NCBI GenBank assembly: GCA_001798455.1
Contig: MGSI01000096.1
Span: 20,071 to 46,478, forward strand
Reading direction: 5' to 3'
Length of the DNA stretch: 26,408 nt
From: Deltaproteobacteria bacterium RIFCSPLOWO2_02_FULL_57_26
Lineage (GTDB): Bacteria; Desulfobacterota; Binatia; UBA9968
Under the pieces are notes generated by a model that saw only the letters and a list, made by a program, of their open reading frames with translations, did not search any database and was not told the DNA's origin. This document shows, one piece after another, positions 1-7,615 of the stretch. Position 1 is the stretch's first letter, and each line of letters starts with the position of its first letter. The position numbers and the translations under genes are program-made.

Positions 1-638
1 TGCTGAAGCAGGTGGCAAGAGAATCGGGCTCCCCGCGATCGCGCGTTCTGGTCCTTCCCACGGACGTGAGCGGCCCGGCATCGGTGCGCGCCCTCTTCGC
101 CAAGACCAAGGAGGTCTTCGGCCGTCTCGACCTGCTGTTCAACAACGCCGGCGTTAGCGCGCCGGCCGTGCCGCTCGAGGAACTGGGCGTCGAGCAGTGG
201 AAGTCGGTGGTGGATATCAACCTGACCGGTGCGTTCTTATGCACGCAGGAAGCGTTCAAGCTGATGAAGAGCCAGAGCCCACGCGGCGGGCGTATCATCA
301 ACAACGGCTCGATCTCTGCGTATGTACCGCGCCCGAATTCCGCGCCCTATACAGCGACCAAGCACGCTATCACCGGTCTGACGAAGTCGACCTCGCTGGA
401 CGGGCGGAAGTACGACATCGCGTGCGGCCAGATCGACATCGGCAACGCCGCGACCGATTTTACGGCGAGGATGGCCCAGGGAATATCGCAGGCGGACGGC
501 GGAATCGCAGTCGAACCGCGCATGGACGTCGCGCACGTGGCCCGCGCGGTGCTCTACATGGCCGGCCTGCCGCTGGATGCCAACGTGCAGTTTATGACCG
601 TGATGGCCACCAAGATGCCCTTCATCGGCCGAGGCTAG
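1..638 (+). CDS. SDR-family oxidoreductase, 3' part only
   Basis: Short-chain dehydrogenase/reductase that would use NAD(P)H on an unknown alcohol or ketone. The left edge of the window cuts the gene: the reading frame is open from base 3, and the N-terminal glycine-rich cofactor loop expected in this family lies outside. Numbering from the GTG at 12, the fragment shows the NNAG motif (44-47), an Asn in the VVDIN segment (70), the catalytic Ser (100) and the YTATK active-site pair Tyr113/Lys117, so the catalytic tetrad is complete. The internal GTG at 12 is probably not the true start because the Rossmann first strand and loop would be missing. The gene converges on the luciferase-like gene downstream. 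Substrate cannot be read from sequence; assignment to the superfamily is firm. Confidence 0.9.
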   Translation, partial: LKQVARESGSPRSRVLVLPTDVSGPASVRALFAKTKEVFGRLDLLFNNAGVSAPAVPLEELGVEQWKSVVDINLTGAFLCTQEAFKLMKSQSPRGGRIINNGSISAYVPRPNSAPYTATKHAITGLTKSTSLDGRKYDIACGQIDIGNAATDFTARMAQGISQADGGIAVEPRMDVAHVARAVLYMAGLPLDANVQFMTVMATKMPFIGRG

Positions 639-669
639 CATGCCGGCATCACGCCCGAGCGTGCATCAG

Positions 670-702
670 AGAACTTGAGAGTGGTCGTCAGCCACCAGTT
701 CT
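670..702. other. Hairpin between convergent genes
   Basis: Imperfect stem made of AGAACT (670-675) with AGTTCT (697-702) and an inner GTGG (681-684) with CCAC (692-695). It fills the gap between the convergent SDR and luciferase-like genes, a position where a bidirectional terminator is often found. No T-run follows on either strand, so it is not a canonical intrinsic terminator. Confidence 0.3.
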
Positions 703-704
703 GA

Positions 705-1613
705 CTACGATCTAACCAGCGGCAGGACCTTCTCGCCGAAAAGGTCCACCTGCCTGAGGTCAGGCTTGGCGACTCCGATGATCAGGGTTTGAAGTCCTTT
801 GGCGAAAGTGGCTCGGATGCGCTCAGCACAGGCCTCAGCCGAACCCGCGAGAAGGTGCTTCTCCACGTCCATTCTCACGGCTCCGTAGTAGCGCTTTAGG
901 TAGGCTTCGCAGGCCTCAATAGCCTTAGCTTTGTTGTCGTCAATGACCATGAAGGTAAGGCAGGCCTTTTCGATCTCTGCGGCATTGCGTCCGGCCGCCT
1001 TTGCCGAGCCTTCAATCTTGTCCCATATTTTGGCGAATTCGGGGACCGACGAGCTGCTGCAGATGTAGCCCTGCGCCATCCGTCCCACTCGCCTGAGTAC
1101 GCTTTCAGCCGAGCCGCCCATCCAGATTGGGGGGTGGGGGGATTGGATTGGGCGCGGACCGATGGTGAGGTTTTCCACTTGGTAAAATTTGCCACGGTGG
1201 GTGACGCTCTCTTCCGTCCAAAGACGGCGGATCAATTTGATTGCTTCTTCGGCACGGCTCCCTCTACCTTCGAAAGGCACCTCCACAGCGCCAAAATCGT
1301 TTGGCCGGCTGCCGAAGCCGATTCCCAGGGTTACCCGCCCGTCGGACAAGAAATCTAGCGTGGCGACCGTCTTCGCTACCAGGGCCGGGTGCCTGACGGC
1401 GGGGAGTAAGATCGAAGTTCCCAACCTGATTTTGTTGGTGACGGCTGCGGCGGCGGCAAGCAGTGTGAGCGGCTCCAGGTTATCGTATGCGACCCGGTCG
1501 ATGCTCCACAGAGTATCGAGCCCCATGTCGTCGCATTTCCTGGCCATCGCGGTGACAAATCCAGGCTGGATCTGCGGCGCTGGGTTGACAAAGCAAAGGC
1601 CGATCTTTCCCAT
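705..1613 (-). CDS. LLM-class (luciferase-like) flavin/F420 oxidoreductase
   Basis: A 302-residue TIM-barrel oxidoreductase of the bacterial luciferase-like superfamily, whose members use FMN or coenzyme F420. The start opens with a typical first beta strand (MGKIGLCFVNPA), followed by a LDTLWSIDR segment, TNKIRLGTSI, LDFLSDGRVTLGIGFG and PPIWMGG, in the order seen across F420-dependent members. The start at 1613 is preferred over the upstream in-frame start at 1715 because it begins with the conserved strand and has an AGGGG ribosome site eight bases upstream; the extra 34 residues of the longer form look like untranslated sequence. Whether the cofactor is F420 or FMN cannot be decided here, and no F420-biosynthesis gene is in the window. 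The next gene on the same strand, the ACT-domain gene, is upstream by about 170 bases. Confidence 0.9.
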   Translation of the reverse strand: MGKIGLCFVNPAPQIQPGFVTAMARKCDDMGLDTLWSIDRVAYDNLEPLTLLAAAAAVTNKIRLGTSILLPAVRHPALVAKTVATLDFLSDGRVTLGIGFGSRPNDFGAVEVPFEGRGSRAEEAIKLIRRLWTEESVTHRGKFYQVENLTIGPRPIQSPHPPIWMGGSAESVLRRVGRMAQGYICSSSSVPEFAKIWDKIEGSAKAAGRNAAEIEKACLTFMVIDDNKAKAIEACEAYLKRYYGAVRMDVEKHLLAGSAEACAERIRATFAKGLQTLIIGVAKPDLRQVDLFGEKVLPLVRS

Positions 1614-1779
1614 CGTGCTTCCCCTTTCTCGTTTCCCTTTACAGGCTAAGTGAGGAGGAATCGTTCTTTGCGATCCATCACGTAGGGCCACAGGAGAGAT
1701 GTTTACGGAACTCACCGAGCCCGGCTTGCCTACTCAAGCTAGCCCGATAAGCTCTCAGTCTTAGGGCCAGCGGCCCCTG

Positions 1780-2223
1780 TTAAGAGGGCTGGGGTTGGCT
1801 CTGTCCCGCTTCCGAGGCCCCTAGCACCTGGGCAGTTTTCTTCACGTCGCGCGGCTTGACCCAGAGGATGGCCCCATAGCGTCCGAATCCTGCCGCCACT
1901 GCGTTCACGGCGGTCACATTGATTTTGGCTTCCGCCAGTTTGGATACGAACTCCGCGATCGCCCCTACCCGGTCATCTCCTTGGATCAGAAACCCACTTT
2001 TCGGGCCCACGAGCTTGAGCTTGGCCTTTTTGGCGGCGGCCTTAAACGCTGCCTGATCCGCCGGGATGAAATCGATCTGCGCGCGCCGGCCTTTGGGAAA
2101 GCCGGTGAAGGCAAGCAGATTGATCCCTTCCCCCTTCAGCATATTGAGCAGCTTCGCGCCCTCCCCCGGCTTGTCGCTAACCTCCGTGTAGAAATACTGG
2201 ACCCGCTGGATCGTTTCGGCCAT
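1780..2223 (-). CDS. Small protein with two ACT-like regulatory domains
   Basis: 147 residues forming two ACT-like repeats: the first about residues 5-70 (RVQYFYTEVSDKPGEGAKLL, with the D-x-P-G turn) and the second about 75-135 (IQGDDRVGAIAEFVSKLAEA). ACT domains bind amino acids or other small ligands and usually regulate a partner enzyme; no catalytic domain is attached here. The start at 2223 has an excellent AGGAGG site about seven bases upstream, so the longer open frame to 2493 is rejected. The gene is divergent from mnmE. Ligand and partner are unknown. A short GC-rich hairpin (1763-1778, AGGGCC with GGCCCCT around AGC) lies just past the stop but has no T-tract. Confidence 0.82.
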   Translation of the reverse strand: MAETIQRVQYFYTEVSDKPGEGAKLLNMLKGEGINLLAFTGFPKGRRAQIDFIPADQAAFKAAAKKAKLKLVGPKSGFLIQGDDRVGAIAEFVSKLAEAKINVTAVNAVAAGFGRYGAILWVKPRDVKKTAQVLGASEAGQSQPQPS

Positions 2224-2276
2224 GGCACCACCCTCCTTTTGTGTTGGTACGGAGTCATTCCGAAAGTACGCCTTAA

Positions 2277-2304
2277 CGCTAATCATAGCGTCATCTCGTG
2301 TCAA
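2277..2304 (-). promoter_or_regulatory. Possible promoter/operator of the ACT gene
   Basis: On the minus strand an exact TTGACA (-35-like) occupies 2304-2299. It is followed by a palindrome CGCTA-ATCA-TAGCG (2277-2290) at the place where a -10 element would sit. No convincing -10 hexamer is seen at standard spacing, so this is a weak candidate for a repressed promoter serving the ACT-domain gene. Confidence 0.25.
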
Positions 2305-2356
2305 CTCTGTCTGTTTGTCTTCACCGCAAAAATTGTTAAGATGATGCCGATTTTTC

Positions 2357-3733
2357 ATGTACAAAGAAGATACTATCGCCGCGATCGCAACTCCAGTGGG
2401 TGAGGGCGGAGTGGCGATTGTGCGCATCAGCGGTCCCGAAGCAGAGCCTATCACCAGACAAATCTTTTGCCGTAGCCGCGGAAAGAACGGCAACCTCCGC
2501 TCCCATACCCTTCACCATGGGACAATTCGCGACCCAGAAACCGGAGTGGTATTGGACGAGGTTTTGTTGGCCTTGATGCGCAAGCCGCGGAGTTATACCG
2601 GCGAAGACGTGGCTGAGGTTCATTGCCACGGTGGCCCCTATCTCGTGCGGCAGGTTCTGCGGCTCGTTCTCGCGTGCGGTGCCCGCCCCGCTGAGCATGG
2701 AGAATTCACCAAAAGGGCTTTTCTCAACGGCCGCCTGGATCTCGTCCAGGCGGAAGCTGTGCTTGATTTGATCCGCGCGCGCACGGAAGGGGGGATGCGT
2801 CTCGCCCTGGGGCAAGTGCGGGGGGAACTCTCCAAGTGGGTGGGCGAGCTACGCGAAGAGCTGCTCGATATCCTGGTGCAGGTTGAGGCCGCGATCGATT
2901 TTCCCGAGGAGGAGATCGAGCTGCTCCAGCGGGAAGAGCTACGGGGTAAAGTTGAAGCCTTGAGACAAAAGATCGTAGCCATTATTGCCAGCTACGAATG
3001 GGGGAAACTCTTCCGCGAGGGGGCCAGAGTTTGCATAGCGGGGCGGTCCAATGTGGGGAAGTCGAGTCTTTTCAACGCTCTTTTAGGAGAAAAGCGGGTG
3101 ATCGTCACTCCCGTTCCGGGCACGACGAGGGATGTCATCGAGGAGAGCATCAATCTGGGAGATCTTCCGGTTGTGCTTTGGGATACGGCCGGCATTCGCG
3201 CCACCGAGGATCCGGTGGAGCGGATCGGGGTGGATTTGTCGTTGCAGCGAGCCGCCGAAGCAGAAGCGGTCCTGGTAGTCATGGATGGATCGGAAAGTGT
3301 GAGCCCTGAGGATCGATCCATCCTCGATGCCGTAAGAGGAAAGAAGGGCCTGATCGTCGTCAACAAGTCGGATCTGCCTTTGGGGCTTGATCTGAATTGG
3401 GTGAGCGCGACTGCGCCGGAGAAAAGTTTAATACAGGTATCGGCGAGGGATGGGATTGGGCTGGACGAGTTAAAGCATGCGCTGAGAGAGCTTTTGCTTG
3501 ACGCCCAAACCGAGTCGCCCATTGTACTGACTAACGTGCGCCACAAAGCAGCCCTGGGACGGGCAGGGACGAGCCTTGCGGCCGCTGTGCGGGCTTTGGT
3601 GGATGGGTTCCCGTCCGAGCTTGTTGCAGTTGATCTACAAGCGGCGAAAGATGGTCTTGAGGAGATTATCGGCGTGGTAAGCAGCGATGATATTTTAGAA
3701 CGAATTTTTGCCAACTTTTGTTTAGGAAAATAA
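2357..3733 (+). CDS. mnmE: tRNA uridine-5-carboxymethylaminomethyl GTPase MnmE
   Basis: 458 residues, the usual length. MnmE works with MnmG to install the (carboxymethyl)aminomethyl group on wobble U34 of certain tRNAs, using a formyl-folate bound in the N-terminal domain. Visible features: N-terminal domain beginning DTIAAIATPVGEGGVAIVRISG; G domain inserted in the helical domain with P-loop GRSNVGKS (229-236), the TTRD switch, DTAG (276-279) and NKSD (336-339); and the C-terminal CLGK motif with Cys455, matching the family's catalytic C-(I/L/F)-G-K end. The ATG at 2357 has no clear ribosome site but matches the family N-terminus. It is followed after an AT-rich 84-base gap by mnmG, so the two partners are co-directional. 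Confidence 0.97.
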   Translation: MYKEDTIAAIATPVGEGGVAIVRISGPEAEPITRQIFCRSRGKNGNLRSHTLHHGTIRDPETGVVLDEVLLALMRKPRSYTGEDVAEVHCHGGPYLVRQVLRLVLACGARPAEHGEFTKRAFLNGRLDLVQAEAVLDLIRARTEGGMRLALGQVRGELSKWVGELREELLDILVQVEAAIDFPEEEIELLQREELRGKVEALRQKIVAIIASYEWGKLFREGARVCIAGRSNVGKSSLFNALLGEKRVIVTPVPGTTRDVIEESINLGDLPVVLWDTAGIRATEDPVERIGVDLSLQRAAEAEAVLVVMDGSESVSPEDRSILDAVRGKKGLIVVNKSDLPLGLDLNWVSATAPEKSLIQVSARDGIGLDELKHALRELLLDAQTESPIVLTNVRHKAALGRAGTSLAAAVRALVDGFPSELVAVDLQAAKDGLEEIIGVVSSDDILERIFANFCLGK

Positions 3734-3792
3734 TATATTAGTAATAACAAATAAGTGTAAAGTGGCAATTTTGATACATAGAATTTGCTAAT

Positions 3793-3808
3793 TGTTTCAC
3801 GGGAAACA
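3793..3808. other. parS-like site at the mnmG start (one mismatch)
   Basis: TGTTTCACGGGAAACA differs at one base from the widely conserved ParB site TGTTTCACGTGAAACA. It ends nine bases before the chosen mnmG ATG and covers that gene's translation-initiation region. If translation began at the upstream TTG (3785) it would be read as VSRET. Function as a ParB site is inferred from similarity plus the parA/parB genes 2-3 kb downstream. Confidence 0.7.
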
Positions 3809-3817
3809 TGTGGACGT

Positions 3818-5689
3818 ATGGGCACAAGAATTTATGACCTCATAGTAATTGGAGCCGGCCATGCGGGTATCGAGGCTGCCCTGGCGACCGCTCGGATGGG
3901 ATGCAGGACTTTAATGCTGACCCTAAACCTCGACCATATCGGGCAGATGTCTTGCAATCCAGCCATCGGAGGTATCGGTAAGGGGCATTTGGTAAAAGAA
4001 ATCGATGCTCTGGGTGGCGAGATGGGCCGGGCAATCGATGAGACCGGCATCCAGTTTCGCCTTCTCAATACTAAAAAAGGCCCGGCGGTGAGAGCGTCGC
4101 GCGCTCAGGCTGACAAGGCGCTTTACCGCCAGCGTATGAAGCGGGCTTTGGAAAATTGTCTGAATCTTACCCTCCACCAGGCCAGTGTTGAGCGCCTTTT
4201 GGTTGAGAATGGTGAAGTAAGGGGGGCAGAAACCCAGATCGGTGAGATTTTCTACGGCCGCGGCGTCATTCTTACCACTGGCACCTTCCTTAAAGGGCTA
4301 ATCCACGTGGGAAATAGAAATTATCCTGCTGGACGGGCGGGCGATTTTGCGGCGCAGGGATTGAGCGATTCGCTCAGAGAGCTGGGATTCAAGATTGGTC
4401 GGCTCAAAACCGGCACCTGTCCCAGGCTGGATGGGCGAAGCATCAGCTACTCGCGCTTGCAGGTTCAGCACGGCGATGATCAACCCGTGCCGTTTTCTTT
4501 CGCCACCGAAAGGATTGTCCAGAAACAGCTACCTTGTCACATCACATATACCAACAGCCAAACACATGCGATTATTCGCTCTGCCCTGCACCGCTCTCCG
4601 ATGTACTCGGGGATTATCAAGAGCCGGGGGCCACGCTATTGCCCCTCAATCGAAGATAAGGTTGTTCGGTTTGCCGACAAAGAGAGGCACCAGATCTTTC
4701 TCGAGCCTGAGGGACGTGACACCGTTGAGGTTTATCCGAACGGTTTGTCGACCAGCCTGCCCCTAGATGTCCAGATTGAGATGGTTCATTCCATCGAGGG
4801 GTTGGAGCAGGCCGAGATAATGCGGCCAGGCTACGCGATTGAATATGACTACGTCGAGCCAACCCAGCTTTACCCGTCCTTGGAGACCAAGTTGGTGCGT
4901 GGGCTTTACCACGCCGGGCAGATCAACGGTACAACCGGCTATGAAGAGGCGGCTGCCCAGGGCATTATGGCCGGTATCAACGCAGCTTTGAGCCTGCACG
5001 GTAAAGAGCCCCTGGTTTTGGCACGCGATCAAGCCTACATAGGGGTTCTAATCGACGATTTAGTTACCAAAGGCACAGACGGCGAACCTTACCGCATGTT
5101 CACTTCGCGTGCCGAGTACCGGCTGCTGCTCCGCGAGGACAACGCCGATCTGCGTCTTACGGAAATTGGTTGCAACATAGGCCTCGCCCCGAGCGAATCT
5201 TTTCATCGCACAGAGCTCAAGAAGCAGCAGGTCTCCACAATTATCAAGATCCTCAAGGAAACGAAAGCGAGCCCAAGCTGTGAGTTAAACCAAAAGCTTG
5301 AAGCTATCGGCTCGGCTCCATTAAAAACCCAGATTTCCTTGGCCCAGCTCGCATGCCGGCCGGAGATCACCTTTTCCCACATCGCTTCGCTTTTCCCCAA
5401 ACTGGCAGAGGTGCCGCCGAGTATCAGCCTGCAAGCCGAGGTGGAGATCAAATATGCTGGATATGTGGAACGCCAACTCGAAGGGGTAAGGCGGTTTAGA
5501 AAAATGGAAAATCTCCGCCTCCCGGACAGCCTGGATTACTCCGCGATCGACGGACTCTCGCGCGAGGTACGTGAAAAGCTGACATGTATCCGTCCGCGCT
5601 CCTTAGGCCAAGCAGCGCGAATATCCGGAATTACGCCAGCGGCGCTGTCGCTCTTGTCCGTTTACTTAAAAAAACAGAAGCTGGCGTAG
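3818..5689 (+). CDS. mnmG: tRNA uridine-5-carboxymethylaminomethyl enzyme MnmG (GidA)
   Basis: 623 residues from the chosen start. This is the FAD/NADH-dependent partner of MnmE in wobble-uridine modification. The FAD loop GAGHAG follows the first strand (YDLIVIGAGHAGIEAA). Further signatures are NPAIGGIGKGHLVKEIDALGG, NTKKGPAVRASRAQADK, GTCPRLDGRSI, YCPSIEDKVVRF, and GLYHAGQINGTTGYEEAAAQG, with a C-terminal helical tRNA-binding region. The open frame extends upstream to a TTG at 3785, adding MLIVSRETCGR, but that stretch is encoded by the parS-like palindrome and has no ribosome site. The ATG at 3818 starts at the usual distance from the FAD strand. Initiation signals at 3818 are also weak (GGGA about 14 bases upstream, inside the palindrome). 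The usual next gene, rsmG, is absent. Confidence 0.96.
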   Translation: MGTRIYDLIVIGAGHAGIEAALATARMGCRTLMLTLNLDHIGQMSCNPAIGGIGKGHLVKEIDALGGEMGRAIDETGIQFRLLNTKKGPAVRASRAQADKALYRQRMKRALENCLNLTLHQASVERLLVENGEVRGAETQIGEIFYGRGVILTTGTFLKGLIHVGNRNYPAGRAGDFAAQGLSDSLRELGFKIGRLKTGTCPRLDGRSISYSRLQVQHGDDQPVPFSFATERIVQKQLPCHITYTNSQTHAIIRSALHRSPMYSGIIKSRGPRYCPSIEDKVVRFADKERHQIFLEPEGRDTVEVYPNGLSTSLPLDVQIEMVHSIEGLEQAEIMRPGYAIEYDYVEPTQLYPSLETKLVRGLYHAGQINGTTGYEEAAAQGIMAGINAALSLHGKEPLVLARDQAYIGVLIDDLVTKGTDGEPYRMFTSRAEYRLLLREDNADLRLTEIGCNIGLAPSESFHRTELKKQQVSTIIKILKETKASPSCELNQKLEAIGSAPLKTQISLAQLACRPEITFSHIASLFPKLAEVPPSISLQAEVEIKYAGYVERQLEGVRRFRKMENLRLPDSLDYSAIDGLSREVREKLTCIRPRSLGQAARISGITPAALSLLSVYLKKQKLA

Positions 5690-5804
5690 TCCTCTGAACG
5701 TTGCCGCGACTGAAATTATTACAGATCAGGTATCCCGCAAGTTTTCATGAGCAGGCGCAACAATTACCGTAGCCAGGTTGTGCCCGGCGGCGCTCGGCGA
5801 GAAG

Positions 5805-5820
5805 CGTTTCACGTGAAACG
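5805..5820. other. parS centromere site (perfect palindrome)
   Basis: CGTTTCACGTGAAACG is a perfect 16-base palindrome whose 14-base core GTTTCACGTGAAAC equals the conserved chromosomal parS core. It lies in the 222-base gap between mnmG and parA, about 90 bases before parA. ParB dimers load here, bind CTP and spread as clamps, and ParA then moves the complex; this is established for the family and inferred here from the adjacent parA and parB. Confidence 0.92.
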
Positions 5821-5849
5821 AATTTTTTGCTTTCTTTTCCGCGGCGGCT

Positions 5850-5888
5850 GTGTTATTAAATAACACGTCACTGTTATATTTCTATAAC
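5850..5888. promoter_or_regulatory. Two palindromes in the parA promoter region
   Basis: GTGTTATTAAATAACAC (5850-5866) is a perfect 8-base inverted repeat around one base. GTTATATTTCTATAAC (5873-5888) is a perfect 6-base inverted repeat around TTTC. Both carry GTTAT and ATAAC half-sites, and their centres are about 22 bases apart, close to two DNA turns. The second contains -10-like hexamers TATATT (5875-5880) and TATAAC (5883-5888), so a protein bound here would cover the likely parA promoter. No good -35 hexamer is seen. Confidence 0.5.
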
Positions 5889-5911
5889 TTATTGATTTTC
5901 CAGCAGTTTTT

Positions 5912-6706
5912 GTGGCTAAAATAGTAGCAGTTGCCAATCAAAAGGGGGGTGTGGGTAAAACCACGACCGTGGTTAACCTGGGGGCTTCGCTGGCCATAGC
6001 CGAGAAAAAAACATTGCTCGTTGATGTGGATCCGCAGGGGAACTGTACCACGGGATTCGGTATCGAGCGGAGCAAAATCAGTCGCAGCCTTTATGAAGTG
6101 CTGATAGGAGCTTGTGAACTCGTAGAGGTTTTCTGCCAAACTGAGCTGCCCAATCTCCTTCTCGTTCCGGCAACCAAAGATCTGATTGGTGCCGAGATCG
6201 AGTTGGTGAGTTTAGAGAAAAGGGAGTGGAGGCTTAAGGAGGCGATCGCGGCGATTGAGCAGGATTTCGACTATATCCTTCTTGATTGCCCGCCATCCTT
6301 GGGACTTCTCACCTTAAACGCGCTGACCGCCGCCAACTCTCTTCTCGTTCCGCTGCAGTGCGAATATTACGCGCTTGAGGGGCTTAGCTCGCTGCTCGAA
6401 ACGTTAAAGCTCGTGCAAAAGAGGCTGAACCCAGAGCTTTTTTTGGAGGGTATTGTGTTGACGATGTTCGACAGCCGGAACCGGCTCTCACACCAGGTGG
6501 CCGACGAGATCCGCCAGCACTTTCCAGACCGCGTCTTTCGCACCGTGATCTATCGAAACGTGCGCCTTAGCGAGAGCCCGAGCCACGGTAGGCCAGCTCT
6601 GCTCTACGATGTTTATTCTACCGGGGCGCAGAATTACCTTGAGTTGGCCAAGGAAATAATTCGCAATGGGGAGGTAAACCGCCGTGCTGAAGAAGGGACT
6701 AGGTAG
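5912..6706 (+). CDS. parA: Chromosome-partitioning ATPase ParA (Soj)
   Basis: 264 residues, typical of chromosomal ParA without an N-terminal helix-turn-helix extension. ATP-bound dimers coat the nucleoid and are released by ParB-parS complexes, which pulls sister origins apart. Visible: deviant Walker A KGGVGKTT (11-18) with the signature Lys11, the DVDPQGN motif (38-44), and Walker B ending in DCPPSLG with Asp125. The GTG start at 5912 gives the family N-terminus MAKIVAVANQ; no Shine-Dalgarno is obvious, and the start lies only 24 bases after the second palindrome, so the leader is short. Its 3' end overlaps parB by 23 bases, pointing to translational coupling. Confidence 0.97.
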   Translation: MAKIVAVANQKGGVGKTTTVVNLGASLAIAEKKTLLVDVDPQGNCTTGFGIERSKISRSLYEVLIGACELVEVFCQTELPNLLLVPATKDLIGAEIELVSLEKREWRLKEAIAAIEQDFDYILLDCPPSLGLLTLNALTAANSLLVPLQCEYYALEGLSSLLETLKLVQKRLNPELFLEGIVLTMFDSRNRLSHQVADEIRQHFPDRVFRTVIYRNVRLSESPSHGRPALLYDVYSTGAQNYLELAKEIIRNGEVNRRAEEGTR

Positions 6707-7562
6707 GGGACTGGGTGCTCTCATCACTGGGGTCGAAGAGCCAAAGGAGCCGGGCCAGCTCCAGTTGGAGGTAGATAGCATTGTGCCGAGTCCTTTCCAA
6801 CCGCGCCGCGCCTTTGATCCAGGGAAGATAGAGGATATGGCGGCTTCGATGCGGGATCAGGGGGTTATACAGCCGCTCCTGGTGCGCCGCCATGGTGACG
6901 GGTATGAGCTGATCGCGGGCGAACGGCGCCTGCGCGCAGCAGTAAAGGCAGGGCTGAGAAAGGTCCCGGTCGTCGTCAAAGAAGCCAGTGATGTCGAGGC
7001 CCTGCAGTTGGCACTGATTGAAAATCTCCAGCGCGAAGATCTCAATCCCATGGAAGAGGCCTCTGCCTACCAGCAGCTGCAGCGGGAGTTCGGCTTGAGC
7101 CAGGAGGAGATTGCCGCACGGGTGGGAAAGAGCCGACCGGCCGTGGCGAACGCGATGCGCCTGCTCTTCTTGCCGCAAGCGCTTCAGGAAGAGGTGGCAC
7201 AGGGAAAGCTTCCGGCAGGGCAGGCCAGAGCGCTCCTGGGTTTGCAGGAAGAAGCTGCCATTGTCGCGGCGGCGCGCGAAGTGATGGCTAAAGGACTTTC
7301 TGCCCGCCAAACTGAAAGGTTGGTCAGCCGTCTTAAATCCGGCAGGAAGCGGCGAAGAGGGATAGCCTCTGCGGACCCGGATCTCCGCGCCCTTATCGAG
7401 AGACTACAGCGCGCCCTAGGGACCAAGGTTCGTCTCATTCAGCGGGCAGGCTCGGGCGCGGGCAAGATCGTGGTTGAGTATTACTCTGCCAACGATCTGG
7501 AGCGAATTCTCCAGGCGATTTTGAATGAGACCAGTGGCGAAGATCGGTCGATGCCGGTTTAG
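6684..7562 (+). CDS. parB: Chromosome-partitioning protein ParB (Spo0J)
   Basis: 292 residues, a parS-binding CTP-dependent clamp. It begins with the classical LKKGLGRGLGALI segment that stimulates ParA. Then come Box I around PFQPRRAF (38-44), the CTP-binding GERRLR (79-84), ENLQREDLNPMEEA (113-126) and a helix-turn-helix around 138-162 (LSQEEIAARVGKSRPAVAN) that reads parS; a basic linker GRKRRR precedes the C-terminal dimerisation domain. Start is GTG, with GAGGT upstream inside parA. It is the last gene of the mnmE-mnmG-parA-parB block; a non-coding gap with a repeat element follows. Confidence 0.97.
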   Translation: MLKKGLGRGLGALITGVEEPKEPGQLQLEVDSIVPSPFQPRRAFDPGKIEDMAASMRDQGVIQPLLVRRHGDGYELIAGERRLRAAVKAGLRKVPVVVKEASDVEALQLALIENLQREDLNPMEEASAYQQLQREFGLSQEEIAARVGKSRPAVANAMRLLFLPQALQEEVAQGKLPAGQARALLGLQEEAAIVAAAREVMAKGLSARQTERLVSRLKSGRKRRRGIASADPDLRALIERLQRALGTKVRLIQRAGSGAGKIVVEYYSANDLERILQAILNETSGEDRSMPV

Positions 7563-7615
7563 GGCCTTTCGTAATAGAGCCTATCGGTTATTGGCGCTCG
7601 CCGTAGCTGCACGCC

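Noticed and set aside
1763..1778. GC-rich hairpin after the ACT-domain gene
   Set aside because: Short stem with a bulge and no T-tract on either strand, so not called as a terminator.
3785..3817. Longer mnmG start at TTG 3785
   Set aside because: The added residues are encoded by the parS-like palindrome, there is no ribosome site, and the family N-terminus begins at the 3818 ATG.
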